Of a stretch of 6,137 bases of DNA, positions 1-6,131 are shown piece by piece; the first letter of the stretch is position 1; each line of letters begins with the position of its first letter. The notes below the pieces were generated by a model. That model made no database searches, was not told the DNA's origin, and worked only from the letters and a program-made list of their open reading frames with translations. The translations under genes were made by a program, and so were the position numbers. Location of the stretch: positions 1 through 6,137 of the forward strand of contig JAMCRS010000088.1 of NCBI GenBank assembly GCA_023380675.1, in the 5' to 3' direction. The stretch comes from Chloroflexota bacterium. Its GTDB lineage: Bacteria; Chloroflexota; Anaerolineae; UBA4142.

Positions 1-23
1 CACGCAGGGCGGGCGCCCGCGTG
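1..23. repeat. strong hairpin at left edge
   Basis: Bases 1-5 (CACGC) pair with 19-23 (GCGTG) and bases 7-10 (GGGC) pair with 15-18 (GCCC), leaving one bulged A and a four-base loop. This is a nine-pair GC-rich stem. It lies about 30 bases inside the transcript predicted from the leftward promoter at 61-89, so on that reading it would be a 5' leader hairpin of the next gene. No T-run can be judged because the window ends here. Its function is unknown. Confidence 0.35.
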
Positions 24-60
24 AGCAGGTCGGTGGATGTGCTACAGTCTCCATAAAACC

Positions 61-89
61 AATCTAAACTACGGGAGGTCCAACGTCAA
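61..89 (-). promoter_or_regulatory. putative sigma70-type promoter reading leftward out of the window
   Basis: On the minus strand TTGACG (84-89) is followed after exactly 17 bases by TAGATT (61-66), a close match to the -35/-10 consensus with ideal spacing. Transcription would begin near base 54 and leave the window at base 1. It lies just beyond the operon terminator hairpin at 123-155, as expected for the start of a separate unit. The downstream gene is not visible. Short promoter matches occur by chance, so this is a sequence-only call. Confidence 0.45.
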
Positions 90-122
90 TAGGAAGCCGG
101 TCCGCGCGGAGGTACTAGACGA

Positions 123-155
123 ACAAGCCCGTCCCCATCATGGGGGCGGGCTTGT
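123..155 (-). terminator. hairpin terminator of the prkA-yhbH-spoVR operon
   Basis: Bases 123-136 pair with 142-155 in a 14-bp stem with a single G-T wobble (132/146) and a five-base loop (137-141). It begins 25 bases past the spoVR stop codon. On the minus strand the stem is followed by a short, imperfect T-rich tail (TTGTTCGTCT counting the stem end). It may therefore be a weak intrinsic terminator or a 3' stabilising hairpin. No T-run follows it on the plus strand. A separate perfect palindrome, CCGGATCCGG at 159-168, sits between it and spoVR. Confidence 0.65.
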
Positions 156-180
156 ACACCGGATCCGGAGCCAAACCGTG

Positions 181-1557
181 CTACCGTTCTATCTTAAACT
201 CGTTCCGGCTGTAGACGAATTTGACCGGCTTGTCGCTCTGCGTTGCCCCCAGCTCGACCGGGCCTTTCCACAATTCGAACAGGTACCCCATCGTCTTTTC
301 GGCGTACCGCACGTCGAGGTCGCCGAGCGATCCTTTTTCGTGGCGCAAGTGCAGCTCGCCCTTGTCCGCTTCGGTGATGACGATCTTGGGCGCCCCGTAG
401 TTATAGTGCATGGCGAGCAGAGCGCGAATCACCTCGTCGTAATCGCGGCTCTTGATCTCGATCTCGTGCTCCTCCTCGTCCTTCTCGTCGACGTAGCCGT
501 AACTGAACAGGCCCATCTTGGCGGCCAGCTCTTTGGTGAGATAGTTCGAGAGGAACGAAATGTCGTTCTCCGTCGCGCGAACCTCGAAGAGCTTGGCGAA
601 GCCGTCCAGTTTGGACTCGCCGGCGGCGTGCATGGCATCCCAGCGATACTTGATGTCCACCAGGACCTTGTAGCCGAGATAATATGGATTGATCTGCATG
701 CGGCCGCCCGGCTGCACAACGCTCGCGTGCAATTTCGCGAATTCCAGCGTCTCGCGCGGGGAGAGATTGTCGTAGCGGCTCATGAGCTCGGCGTGCCAGA
801 ACGAGGCCCATCCCTCGTTGAGGATCTTGGTCTCGAACTGGGGATAGAAGTAGTAGGACTCCTCGCGAATGATCTCCAGGATGTCCTTTTCCCACGGCTC
901 GATCGGCGCGTAGTTCGCGAGAAACCACAGCAGGTCTTTTTCCGGATGAGGCGGGATCTTTTCCCCCACCACTTCTCGCGTCATCGAAAGCCGCCGCTCG
1001 CCGAACAGGTCGGCGTAGGGCGCCTGCGCCACCTCCTTTTCGATCACGTGGCGCTCGGGGTATCGTTTGCGGTTCAGCCCCTTGTGGGAATCGATGTGCC
1101 GGTCGAGCGCAAAGCCGATGTCCATGACGTGCTCGACGCGGTCCAATCCGTACTTGTCGATGTACTCGTCGATCCGGCGCGCGTGGTCGACCGCTTCGTT
1201 CACCATGTTGCGATTGGACCCGTCGAAGCAGATGTTGTTGCGGAAAAAATCGCTGTGCGCGAACACGTGCGCCGCGACCAGGAGGTTCTCGATCTCTTCG
1301 TTCGCGTCCAGGAGGAACGCGAAGCACGGATCGTTGTTCAGGACGATCTCGTAGATCTTGGAGAGCCCCATCTCGCCGTGGATCCTGTGATGGTTGTAGA
1401 CCTTGCCGTAACTCCAGTGCTGTGCGCGCGTCGGCAGCCCGTACGCCGCGATCTCGTGCATGATGTCCAACGGGATCGCCTCGTAGTACGTGTCGAACGG
1501 GTTCAACCCCAGGTCGCGTGCCAGTTTTTCGATTTCGACGACTCGGTCTTCAAACAT
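181..1557 (-). CDS. spoVR: SpoVR family protein
   Basis: This is a complete 458-residue SpoVR/YcgB-family protein, close to the usual family length of about 460-510. It starts at ATG 1557 with a good ribosome site (GAGGA, 6-base spacing) and ends at TAG 181. Family-typical segments visible are a tyrosine/histidine-rich N-terminal region (HEIAAYGLPTRAQHWSYG, residues 34-51), AHVFAHSDFFRNN (96-108), the NEGWASFWH block (247-255), and NPYYLGYK (290-297). An acidic run lies at residues 357-367. No signal peptide or membrane segment is seen, so it is predicted to be cytoplasmic. In Bacillus subtilis spoVR is a mother-cell gene linked to spore cortex formation. The family is also widespread in non-sporulating bacteria, so sporulation cannot be inferred from this gene alone. 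Its biochemical activity is not established. It is the third gene of the operon, 40 bases after yhbH, and was recognised by sequence pattern and by its neighbours. Confidence 0.95.
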   Translation of the reverse strand: MFEDRVVEIEKLARDLGLNPFDTYYEAIPLDIMHEIAAYGLPTRAQHWSYGKVYNHHRIHGEMGLSKIYEIVLNNDPCFAFLLDANEEIENLLVAAHVFAHSDFFRNNICFDGSNRNMVNEAVDHARRIDEYIDKYGLDRVEHVMDIGFALDRHIDSHKGLNRKRYPERHVIEKEVAQAPYADLFGERRLSMTREVVGEKIPPHPEKDLLWFLANYAPIEPWEKDILEIIREESYYFYPQFETKILNEGWASFWHAELMSRYDNLSPRETLEFAKLHASVVQPGGRMQINPYYLGYKVLVDIKYRWDAMHAAGESKLDGFAKLFEVRATENDISFLSNYLTKELAAKMGLFSYGYVDEKDEEEHEIEIKSRDYDEVIRALLAMHYNYGAPKIVITEADKGELHLRHEKGSLGDLDVRYAEKTMGYLFELWKGPVELGATQSDKPVKFVYSRNEFKIER

Positions 1558-1597
1558 GCCGTTTCCTCAATCGCCACGTCTCCCCTCCGTCCATCGA

Positions 1598-2767
1598 CTA
1601 GCCTTCCCGCACCTTGAGGAACTCGCGCAGCGCCTCGTACACCTGCTCGCGTTTCTGGATCGCCGCGGTCACAAAGCGCGGATGGTCGATCGCCTTGAAT
1701 TCGTGGTAAAGCGTGCTCCACTGCGGCGTGCGATACATGCCGCGCCCGTTGTACGACGCGAAGAACTCGTCATAGTCCACCTCGCCGTACCCCACCATCG
1801 TGCAGACCTTCAGCAGCTCCTGCATCAGGTGCAGGCAGCGCCGGTTGTCGTCCGCGAAATTGTCGCCGTCGGAGAAATGAAAGACGTAGGTGTTCCAGCG
1901 CGATGGGGGATGGTGTTTGGCGATGTGGTCGAGCGCCACCGCGTACGCGCTGCTGCACAGCGTGCCGCCGCTGTTCGACAGCGTGAAAAAGTCCTTCTCG
2001 GGAACGACCGCGGCTTCCGTGTCGTGCGCGATGAACGTGGTCTCCACCGTGCGATACTTTTTCTCCAGGAAGCGCACCATCCAGAAGAAAAAGCTCTTGG
2101 TGATGTACTTCTTTTCGGTCGTCATCGAACCGCTGCGGTCCATCAGCAGGTACACCGCGCAGTTCGAGTGGAATTCCTCGCGCACCTCCGGCACCCGATA
2201 GCGCAGGTCGTCGTCCGTGATCTTGCCGATCCGCGTGATCCCCTTGGCGGACTGGCGCTTGAGGTTTTCCTTCAGCGTGCGCCGGCGATCGAGATTGGCC
2301 AGCGACCCCTTGCGCCGGATGTCCTCGAACCGCCAGATCGTCGTCTGGATCTGGTCCTTTTGCTTCTGTTCCAGCCACGGCAGCGCCAGGTCCTCCAGCA
2401 TCATGCGCGTGAGTTCGTCGATCGAGATCTCGGCCTCGTAGATCTGCTGGCCGGGCGCGTCCCCTGCCTCACCCGGGCTATTCCCTTCGTCGTCGCTCGC
2501 CACCACGTCCCCTACGTTCCCCTGCCCCTGTCCGACCCCGCGCCCGTTCGTCGCTCGGTCGAAGATGAAGCGGTACTGGTCCAGGAAGCGGACGGGAATC
2601 TTGACCTTTTTGTGCCCGTCGGACGTGATGATGGTCTCTTCCGCGATCAGCTCTTTGAGGTTCTGCCGGATCGCCTCGCGCACGCGTTTGTCGTGCCGGA
2701 TCGAGTCCTTCAAGCCGCGCCGCCGCAGGTCCCACGGGACGCCGAGAGCGTTCACTGCAACCGGCAT
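1598..2767 (-). CDS. yhbH: YhbH/YeaH family (DUF444) protein with von Willebrand A domain
   Basis: This 389-residue protein matches the Bacillus YhbH type in length and layout. It has a basic helical N-terminus (about 1-60) and a Gly/Gln/Asp-rich flexible linker (about 72-108, including GRGVGQGQGNVGDVV). A middle domain contains the IRRKGSLANLDRRRTL block (150-165), followed by a C-terminal VWA domain. The metal-binding (MIDAS) residues are present: D210-R-S212-G-S214, a Thr in GGTLCSS (T269), and D300 in HFSDGDN. It probably binds a partner through Mg2+, and the conserved linkage suggests PrkA or SpoVR. I chose ATG 2767, five bases after the prkA stop. It gives the N-terminus expected for the family, and a purine-rich GAGGG lies 13 bases upstream. 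An in-frame GTG at 2827 would overlap prkA by 55 bases and adds an atypical N-terminus. The short gap to prkA suggests translational coupling. The cellular role is known only as part of the stress-linked prkA unit. Confidence 0.93.
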   Translation of the reverse strand: MPVAVNALGVPWDLRRRGLKDSIRHDKRVREAIRQNLKELIAEETIITSDGHKKVKIPVRFLDQYRFIFDRATNGRGVGQGQGNVGDVVASDDEGNSPGEAGDAPGQQIYEAEISIDELTRMMLEDLALPWLEQKQKDQIQTTIWRFEDIRRKGSLANLDRRRTLKENLKRQSAKGITRIGKITDDDLRYRVPEVREEFHSNCAVYLLMDRSGSMTTEKKYITKSFFFWMVRFLEKKYRTVETTFIAHDTEAAVVPEKDFFTLSNSGGTLCSSAYAVALDHIAKHHPPSRWNTYVFHFSDGDNFADDNRRCLHLMQELLKVCTMVGYGEVDYDEFFASYNGRGMYRTPQWSTLYHEFKAIDHPRFVTAAIQKREQVYEALREFLKVREG

Positions 2768-2772
2768 GGCGC

Positions 2773-4683
2773 CTACTTTTCCCTCGCCAGCAGTGACGAG
2801 ACGTATTTGAGCAGCTCGTTGGAGCACGCCGGGCAGTAGCCCTCTCGCTCGACCAGCGTGTTGACGACCTCGTTCACCTTGCGCAGCTGCTCGGGATCCG
2901 GATTGCGCGTCGACACCGTAAGCTTGATCGTATCGCGCCGCTCGTCGAACAGCTGCTTTTCGATCGCCTCGCGCAGCTTGTCGTGCGTGCGATAATCAAA
3001 TTGCTCGCCGCGCCGCTGCGTCATCGCCACCTTGCGAAAGATCTCGTTGCGGAACGCGTCCTTGCCGCTCTCCGACACCTTGACCTTGTCCTCGATCGAG
3101 TGCATTAGTTTTTCGTTCGGAGGCATTTCTTCGCCGGTGATCGGATCGGCGAGCTTGCGGTCGTCCAGGTACGCCTCTACGTTGTCCAGGTAGTTCTCCA
3201 GCAGCGCCTTGGCTTCGTTCTCGAACGAGACGAAAAAGGCCTTCTGGACGTCCGTCCGCGCGATCTCGTCGTACTCCTTGCGCGCGTCGGCGATCAGGTT
3301 GATATAGTGTTCCTTCTGTTCCTTGGAGAGTCCGCTGTGCGTCTCGATCCCTTCCTTGATCGAGCGCAGGGCGTCGATCGGATTGACGCACTTGGTGCCC
3401 GGCCGGGTGAACGCCGCGCTGATGCGGTTGATGATAAAGCGCGGCGAGATGCCGTCCATCCCCTCGCGTTCGGTCTGTTCCCGGATCTGCTTGACGTCTT
3501 TCTGCCGAAAGCCTTCGACGTCGTCGGCGCCGTCGTACAGCTTCATCTTTTTGATCAGCGTCAGTCCCTGGCTCTTGGGGTCTTCCAGCCGCGTCAGCAC
3601 CGCGAACATCGACGCCACGCGCAGCGTGTGCGGGGCGAGGTGAATGTCCCCCAGGTGGGACTGGCGCAGCAGCTTTTCGTAGATGCGCTGCTCGGCCGAA
3701 ACCCTGAGGTTGTATGGCATCCGCACGACGATCATGCGGTCCTGCAGCGCTTCGGATTTCTTGTCCGCCATAAAGGCGTTGAACTCGGTCTCGTTGGTGT
3801 GCGCGACCACGACCTCGTCGGCGTAGATCAACGGGAATCGGCCGGTCTTGATGTTCTTTTCCTGCGAAAGCGTCAGGAGGACGTATAGAAAACGCTCGTC
3901 CGCCTTGAGCATCTCGATGAATTCCATCAGCCCGCGGTTCGCCACGTTCAGCTCGCCGTCGAATCGGTAGGCGCGCGGGTCGGACTCGGCGCCGTACTCG
4001 CCGATGGTGGAGAGGTCGATCGAGCCGACCAGTTCGGTAATGTCCTGGGACTTGGGGTCCGCCGGCACGAACGTGCCGATCCCCATGCGCTCGCGCTCGG
4101 AGAAAAAGACCCGTTTGACGGGGACGGAGTAAATATCATTCCGATATTTGTTCGCCAGGTTCATGGCGCACATGGGGCAGAGCTCGCCTTCGATGGAGAT
4201 CTTGTACTCGGCCAGAAAATCCGGTCGGATCGAATGGGGGATCAAGTGCAGGGGTTCTTCGTGCATGGGGCAGTCTGCGATCGCGTAAACGGCGCCCGCG
4301 GCCGTTCGGGTGTACTCCTCCAGTCCGCGCTTGAGCAGGATGACGAACTGGCTCTTGCCGGAGGACGGCGGACCGTAGATCATCAGGATACGCCGCCCAA
4401 CGTCCGATCCGAGCGACGCGGCCTTGAAATACTCCATGGTCTGCGCCAGCGCTTCGTCGACGCCGAACAGATCGTCCTGAAAGAACAGGTACTTTTCAGT
4501 GCCGATCGATTCGTCCGTCTCTACGCCGCGCGAGCGGACCATCTCGAAGATCCGCCCGTGAGCGAGGAGCGAGGCCCGCGGGTTGGCCCGCACGATGGAC
4601 AGGTAATCTCGGAAAGAACCGCTCCAGTCCTCGGCCTTGACGCTCTGCGCGTGGGCGTCTAGTTTCTCGAACACATCGTTCAT
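2773..4683 (-). CDS. prkA: PrkA family AAA+ ATPase / serine protein kinase
   Basis: This complete 636-residue PrkA (YeaG in E. coli) is within the normal 630-645 range. It starts at ATG 4683 behind a perfect AGGAGG (4694-4699, 10-base spacing). The AAA domain shows the Walker A loop GPPSSGKS (104-111). Other features are a DE pair in IYADEVVVAHTNE (286-298) at the sensor/Walker B-like region, RMPYNLRVSAEQRIYEKLL (321-339), and the GISPRF sensor-2-like block (411-416). The C-terminal PrkA domain spans about 430-630. Cys/His clusters occur at C138-P-M-H141, C169-P-M-C172 and C617-P-A-C620. Homologues autophosphorylate and phosphorylate protein substrates on serine, and the Bacillus protein has also been reported to act as an ATP-dependent protease. 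It is cytosolic and is the first gene of the operon. Expression of homologues rises in stationary phase, nitrogen starvation or sporulation. Here control may run through the leader at 4684-5071. No frameshift or missing motif was seen. Confidence 0.96.
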   Translation of the reverse strand: MNDVFEKLDAHAQSVKAEDWSGSFRDYLSIVRANPRASLLAHGRIFEMVRSRGVETDESIGTEKYLFFQDDLFGVDEALAQTMEYFKAASLGSDVGRRILMIYGPPSSGKSQFVILLKRGLEEYTRTAAGAVYAIADCPMHEEPLHLIPHSIRPDFLAEYKISIEGELCPMCAMNLANKYRNDIYSVPVKRVFFSERERMGIGTFVPADPKSQDITELVGSIDLSTIGEYGAESDPRAYRFDGELNVANRGLMEFIEMLKADERFLYVLLTLSQEKNIKTGRFPLIYADEVVVAHTNETEFNAFMADKKSEALQDRMIVVRMPYNLRVSAEQRIYEKLLRQSHLGDIHLAPHTLRVASMFAVLTRLEDPKSQGLTLIKKMKLYDGADDVEGFRQKDVKQIREQTEREGMDGISPRFIINRISAAFTRPGTKCVNPIDALRSIKEGIETHSGLSKEQKEHYINLIADARKEYDEIARTDVQKAFFVSFENEAKALLENYLDNVEAYLDDRKLADPITGEEMPPNEKLMHSIEDKVKVSESGKDAFRNEIFRKVAMTQRRGEQFDYRTHDKLREAIEKQLFDERRDTIKLTVSTRNPDPEQLRKVNEVVNTLVEREGYCPACSNELLKYVSSLLAREK

Positions 4684-4693
4684 TTTTGCAATT

Positions 4694-4742
4694 CCTCCTC
4701 TCGAAGAAACAGTCCCGAGGGCAGGGCGACGCCTCTCGGGAT
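4694..4742 (-). promoter_or_regulatory. prkA ribosome binding site with adjacent upstream hairpin
   Basis: On the minus strand a perfect AGGAGG (4694-4699) lies 10 bases before the prkA ATG. Fourteen bases further upstream is an inverted repeat in which CTCGGG/CCCGAG (4735-4740 and 4714-4719) pair, extended by an outer T-A pair (4713/4741) and a possible G-T (4712/4742), with a 15-base interior. The stem does not cover the ribosome site itself. It could protect the 5' end or act as a protein or RNA target in the prkA leader. The ribosome site is secure; a role for the stem is speculative. Confidence 0.6.
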
Positions 4743-4935
4743 CGACATCGTTCCCTGCCGCGCGCCGCGGCTCTGACGGCTGCTCTGATGCTCAGCGAAG
4801 GCAACGACGAAAGGTGGAATGATCGAGTTGTGGCGGAGGCACGGGAGCGAATGTCCGGAGCCGCCTTCCAGTCACCGTGCTGCGAATCTCACCCGCGTTC
4901 CCCGGCGATTCCACATACGGCCGGCGAAACGGCGC

Positions 4936-4974
4936 AAAAAAAGCAAAAACCGTCCCGGCACTCGACCGGAACGG
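4936..4974 (-). terminator. intrinsic (rho-independent) terminator
   Basis: Minus-strand CCGTTCCGG (4966-4974) pairs with CCGGGACGG (4950-4958) in nine pairs including one G-U, with a seven-base loop (4959-4965). It is followed at once by TTTTT, GC and TTTTTTT (4936-4949). This is the clearest terminator in the window. It lies about 280 bases past the lipoprotein stop and about 100 bases after the predicted start from the promoter at 5078-5106. It could therefore end the lipoprotein transcript, a small RNA, or conditionally the prkA leader. No good T-run exists in the plus direction. Confidence 0.88.
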
Positions 4975-5071
4975 CAATGTTGTCTATAACCTCAGCTTTG
5001 AGGCAGTCTATGCGCCGTGATCGCAATTACGTATAGCGCGAATCGCGAGGACAATAGGTACTGCGTCTTAC
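4936..5071 (-). ncRNA. candidate small RNA or attenuator leader upstream of prkA
   Basis: A near-perfect promoter (5078-5106) and the terminator (4936-4974) bracket a predicted transcript of about 136 nt with no ATG and no ribosome site. It contains a hairpin at 5023-5046, with arms GCGATT and AATTGC plus two further pairs beyond a bulge. A second hairpin, CCTCA-AAGC-TGAGG, lies at 4990-5003 and is flanked by direct GTCTAT copies (4982-4987 and 5006-5011). The terminator stem follows. ACGGC (minus strand, 5014-5018) could pair with GCCGT (4971-4975), which overlaps the first arm of the terminator, giving a possible antiterminator. No known riboswitch or small RNA class was recognised. Two readings are open: an independent small RNA, or a leader that controls read-through into prkA. 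Neither is tested. Confidence 0.45.
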
Positions 5072-5077
5072 CGGTCC

Positions 5078-5106
5078 ATTCTACTCCCTTGGCAAATGCG
5101 TGTCAA
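5078..5106 (-). promoter_or_regulatory. near-consensus sigma70/sigmaA promoter toward prkA
   Basis: On the minus strand the exact -35 hexamer TTGACA (5101-5106) is followed by 17 bases and then TAGAAT (5078-5083), one base from the -10 consensus. The predicted start is near 5071. It lies between the lipoprotein stop (5254) and prkA (4683) and points at prkA, 388 bases away. I found no second convincing promoter between the terminator at 4936 and prkA, so this is the best visible candidate for driving the operon. A promoter for another sigma factor could be missed by eye. Confidence 0.65.
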
Positions 5107-5253
5107 TTGCCCTCCAACCGTCCTCACGCCTGTTGCAGGTCTGCTGCCGACCCCTCGCTGGGTCCTGTCCTTAACGCGACTCCCCCTTCGCCCTTTGGGG
5201 GTTAGGCCGGCAAGCGATGTCAAGCGGCTCTGTAATCATTGGTCCCAACGGTG

Positions 5254-6131
5254 TCACCGCGTCGAGAACTTGCCGGCCATGAACGCGTCCGCTTGCGCGA
5301 GTGCGACCGCCTGCCAGTAATAATTCAACGCGGTCAACTGATCGCTCGCGCTCCCCTGCCGGAGGGTGTGCGCATTCTCGTAGTAAAGGACCGCCGGGAT
5401 CGGCACTTCGTCGCCGCCTCTTGCAGGCCCGATCCCATCTTTTGCGTCAGCACTTGCTCGCCCTGGCCGGACAGGACCGCCACGCGATAGTCGCCGTCCT
5501 TGCCGAGCAGCCGCCTGACGTCGTGTTGAGCGTGCTGGCAAGGTCGGCGACCGTCGTCGATTCGAACATCGCCAGGTTGGCGTCCCCCGCGCGGCTCAAC
5601 GTCTCGGCGACGGAGATCACCTGCGCCGTCGTCGGCGCTGAACGTAAACTCATAGTTCGTCGGATCCACGCCGGTGAGCATGGACGCGATCAGGATCGCT
5701 TCCCACCCGGCGGCGTGCCATTGCGGACCGGTCCCGCCGACTTCCTCTTCGAGAAAGCCCACGCGCAATTGGCCGGGCGCCTCGGCCGGCCGCACGCGGA
5801 TTTCGATGGGACTCATGCCGCCGGCGGCCGGCGTCCCGGACGTTACAAAGAGCGCGTCCACCTTGACCGATCGCTCGGCGAAGGTCGGCGGCAAGCTGGT
5901 CGCCGTCGACGCAGGAGAAGCCGCGGCGGTGGGAATGACGGCCACCGGGATGTTTACCGCCGCGCGCGGCGCGGAGGTGGGAAGAATGGCTACCGGGACG
6001 TTCGCAGTGGCGGGGGGCGCGGAGGTGGGAGTCGAGTTCGCGGCGACGTATGAACCTAGCGGATTGCAGGCGAGTCCGAGAAATACGATCGTGAGCGCAA
6101 GCCAGATCAAGCGTCGCGGTCGGGTGTGCAC
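5254..6131 (-). pseudogene. frameshifted lipoprotein with Lon-like (S16-type) segment
   Basis: The N-terminus (GTG 6131) encodes basic residues, a hydrophobic stretch (8-20) and a lipobox-like GLAC with Cys22, so the product should be an exported lipoprotein. A Pro/Thr/Ala linker (about 33-83) follows, built partly from a 16-residue repeat. After about residue 165 the coding signal jumps frame at about 5627 (one extra G), 5522 (one base lost) and 5414 (one base lost). Each jump lies in a short G run. G/C-rich third codon positions continue across all pieces. Correcting them gives exactly 292 residues ending at TGA 5254. The segment GGTGPQWHAAGWEAILIASM (132-151) resembles the part of Lon-like (S16) secreted proteins just before the catalytic GPSAG, which I do not find. 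The Tyr/Trp-rich tail (NYYWQAVALAQADAFMAGKF) is helical. The start could lie beyond the window because the frame is open upstream. It may be a true pseudogene or may reflect sequence errors. Confidence 0.72.
5929..6024 (-). repeat. two tandem 48-bp repeats in the lipoprotein linker
   Basis: The stretch 5929-5976 is repeated with substitutions at 5977-6024; the GTGGGA boundary recurs exactly every 48 bases (5929, 5977, 6025). Each unit encodes 16 residues of the form SAPxAxxNxPVAxxPT, giving a direct in-frame duplication in the linker between the lipid anchor and the folded part. Because 48 is divisible by three, the frame is kept. It most likely lengthens a flexible spacer. This is separate from the frameshifts, which lie further left. 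Confidence 0.8.

Larger units (their letters stand above)
4684..5253. other. 570-base intergenic region between the lipoprotein gene and prkA
   Basis: No convincing protein gene is seen on either strand; open frames here lack ribosome sites and family resemblance. From right to left it holds about 150 bases without a clear signal except a weak 5-bp inverted repeat (5182-5186/5197-5201). The promoter, the hairpin-bearing leader or small RNA and the intrinsic terminator follow, then about 250 bases of leader to the prkA ribosome site. No tRNA, CRISPR array or insertion sequence is visible. Confidence 0.7.

Noticed and set aside
159..168. Perfect palindrome CCGGATCCGG near the spoVR stop
   Set aside because: It is too short to stand as a separate regulatory call in GC-rich DNA and is mentioned only as context of the terminator.
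37..1617. Long plus-strand open frame of 526 codons opposite spoVR
   Set aside because: It is an antisense shadow caused by GC-rich codon use of spoVR. The translation is low-complexity (Val/Leu/Arg/Asp-rich) with no family features, while the minus strand encodes a clear SpoVR.
2768..2827. Longer yhbH start at GTG 2827
   Set aside because: It would overlap the end of prkA by 55 bases and adds residues not expected in the family. ATG 2767 directly after the prkA stop is more natural.
1490..2839. Plus-strand open frame of 449 codons opposite yhbH
   Set aside because: It is a shadow of yhbH with no recognisable domain, and the minus-strand product has a complete MIDAS motif and the family layout.
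4792..4977. Small minus-strand open frames in the prkA leader (61 codons from a TTG, and a 14-codon ATG frame near 4915)
   Set aside because: There is no ribosome site, the longer one runs through the terminator stem, and no leader-peptide pattern such as runs of one amino acid is seen.
5182..5201. CCCCC/GGGGG inverted repeat as a terminator for the lipoprotein gene
   Set aside because: There are only five pairs, a ten-base loop and no T-run in either direction; the hairpin at 4936-4974 is far better.
5218..5223. Second exact TTGACA on the minus strand
   Set aside because: No acceptable -10 hexamer lies 15-19 bases downstream; the region there is C-rich.
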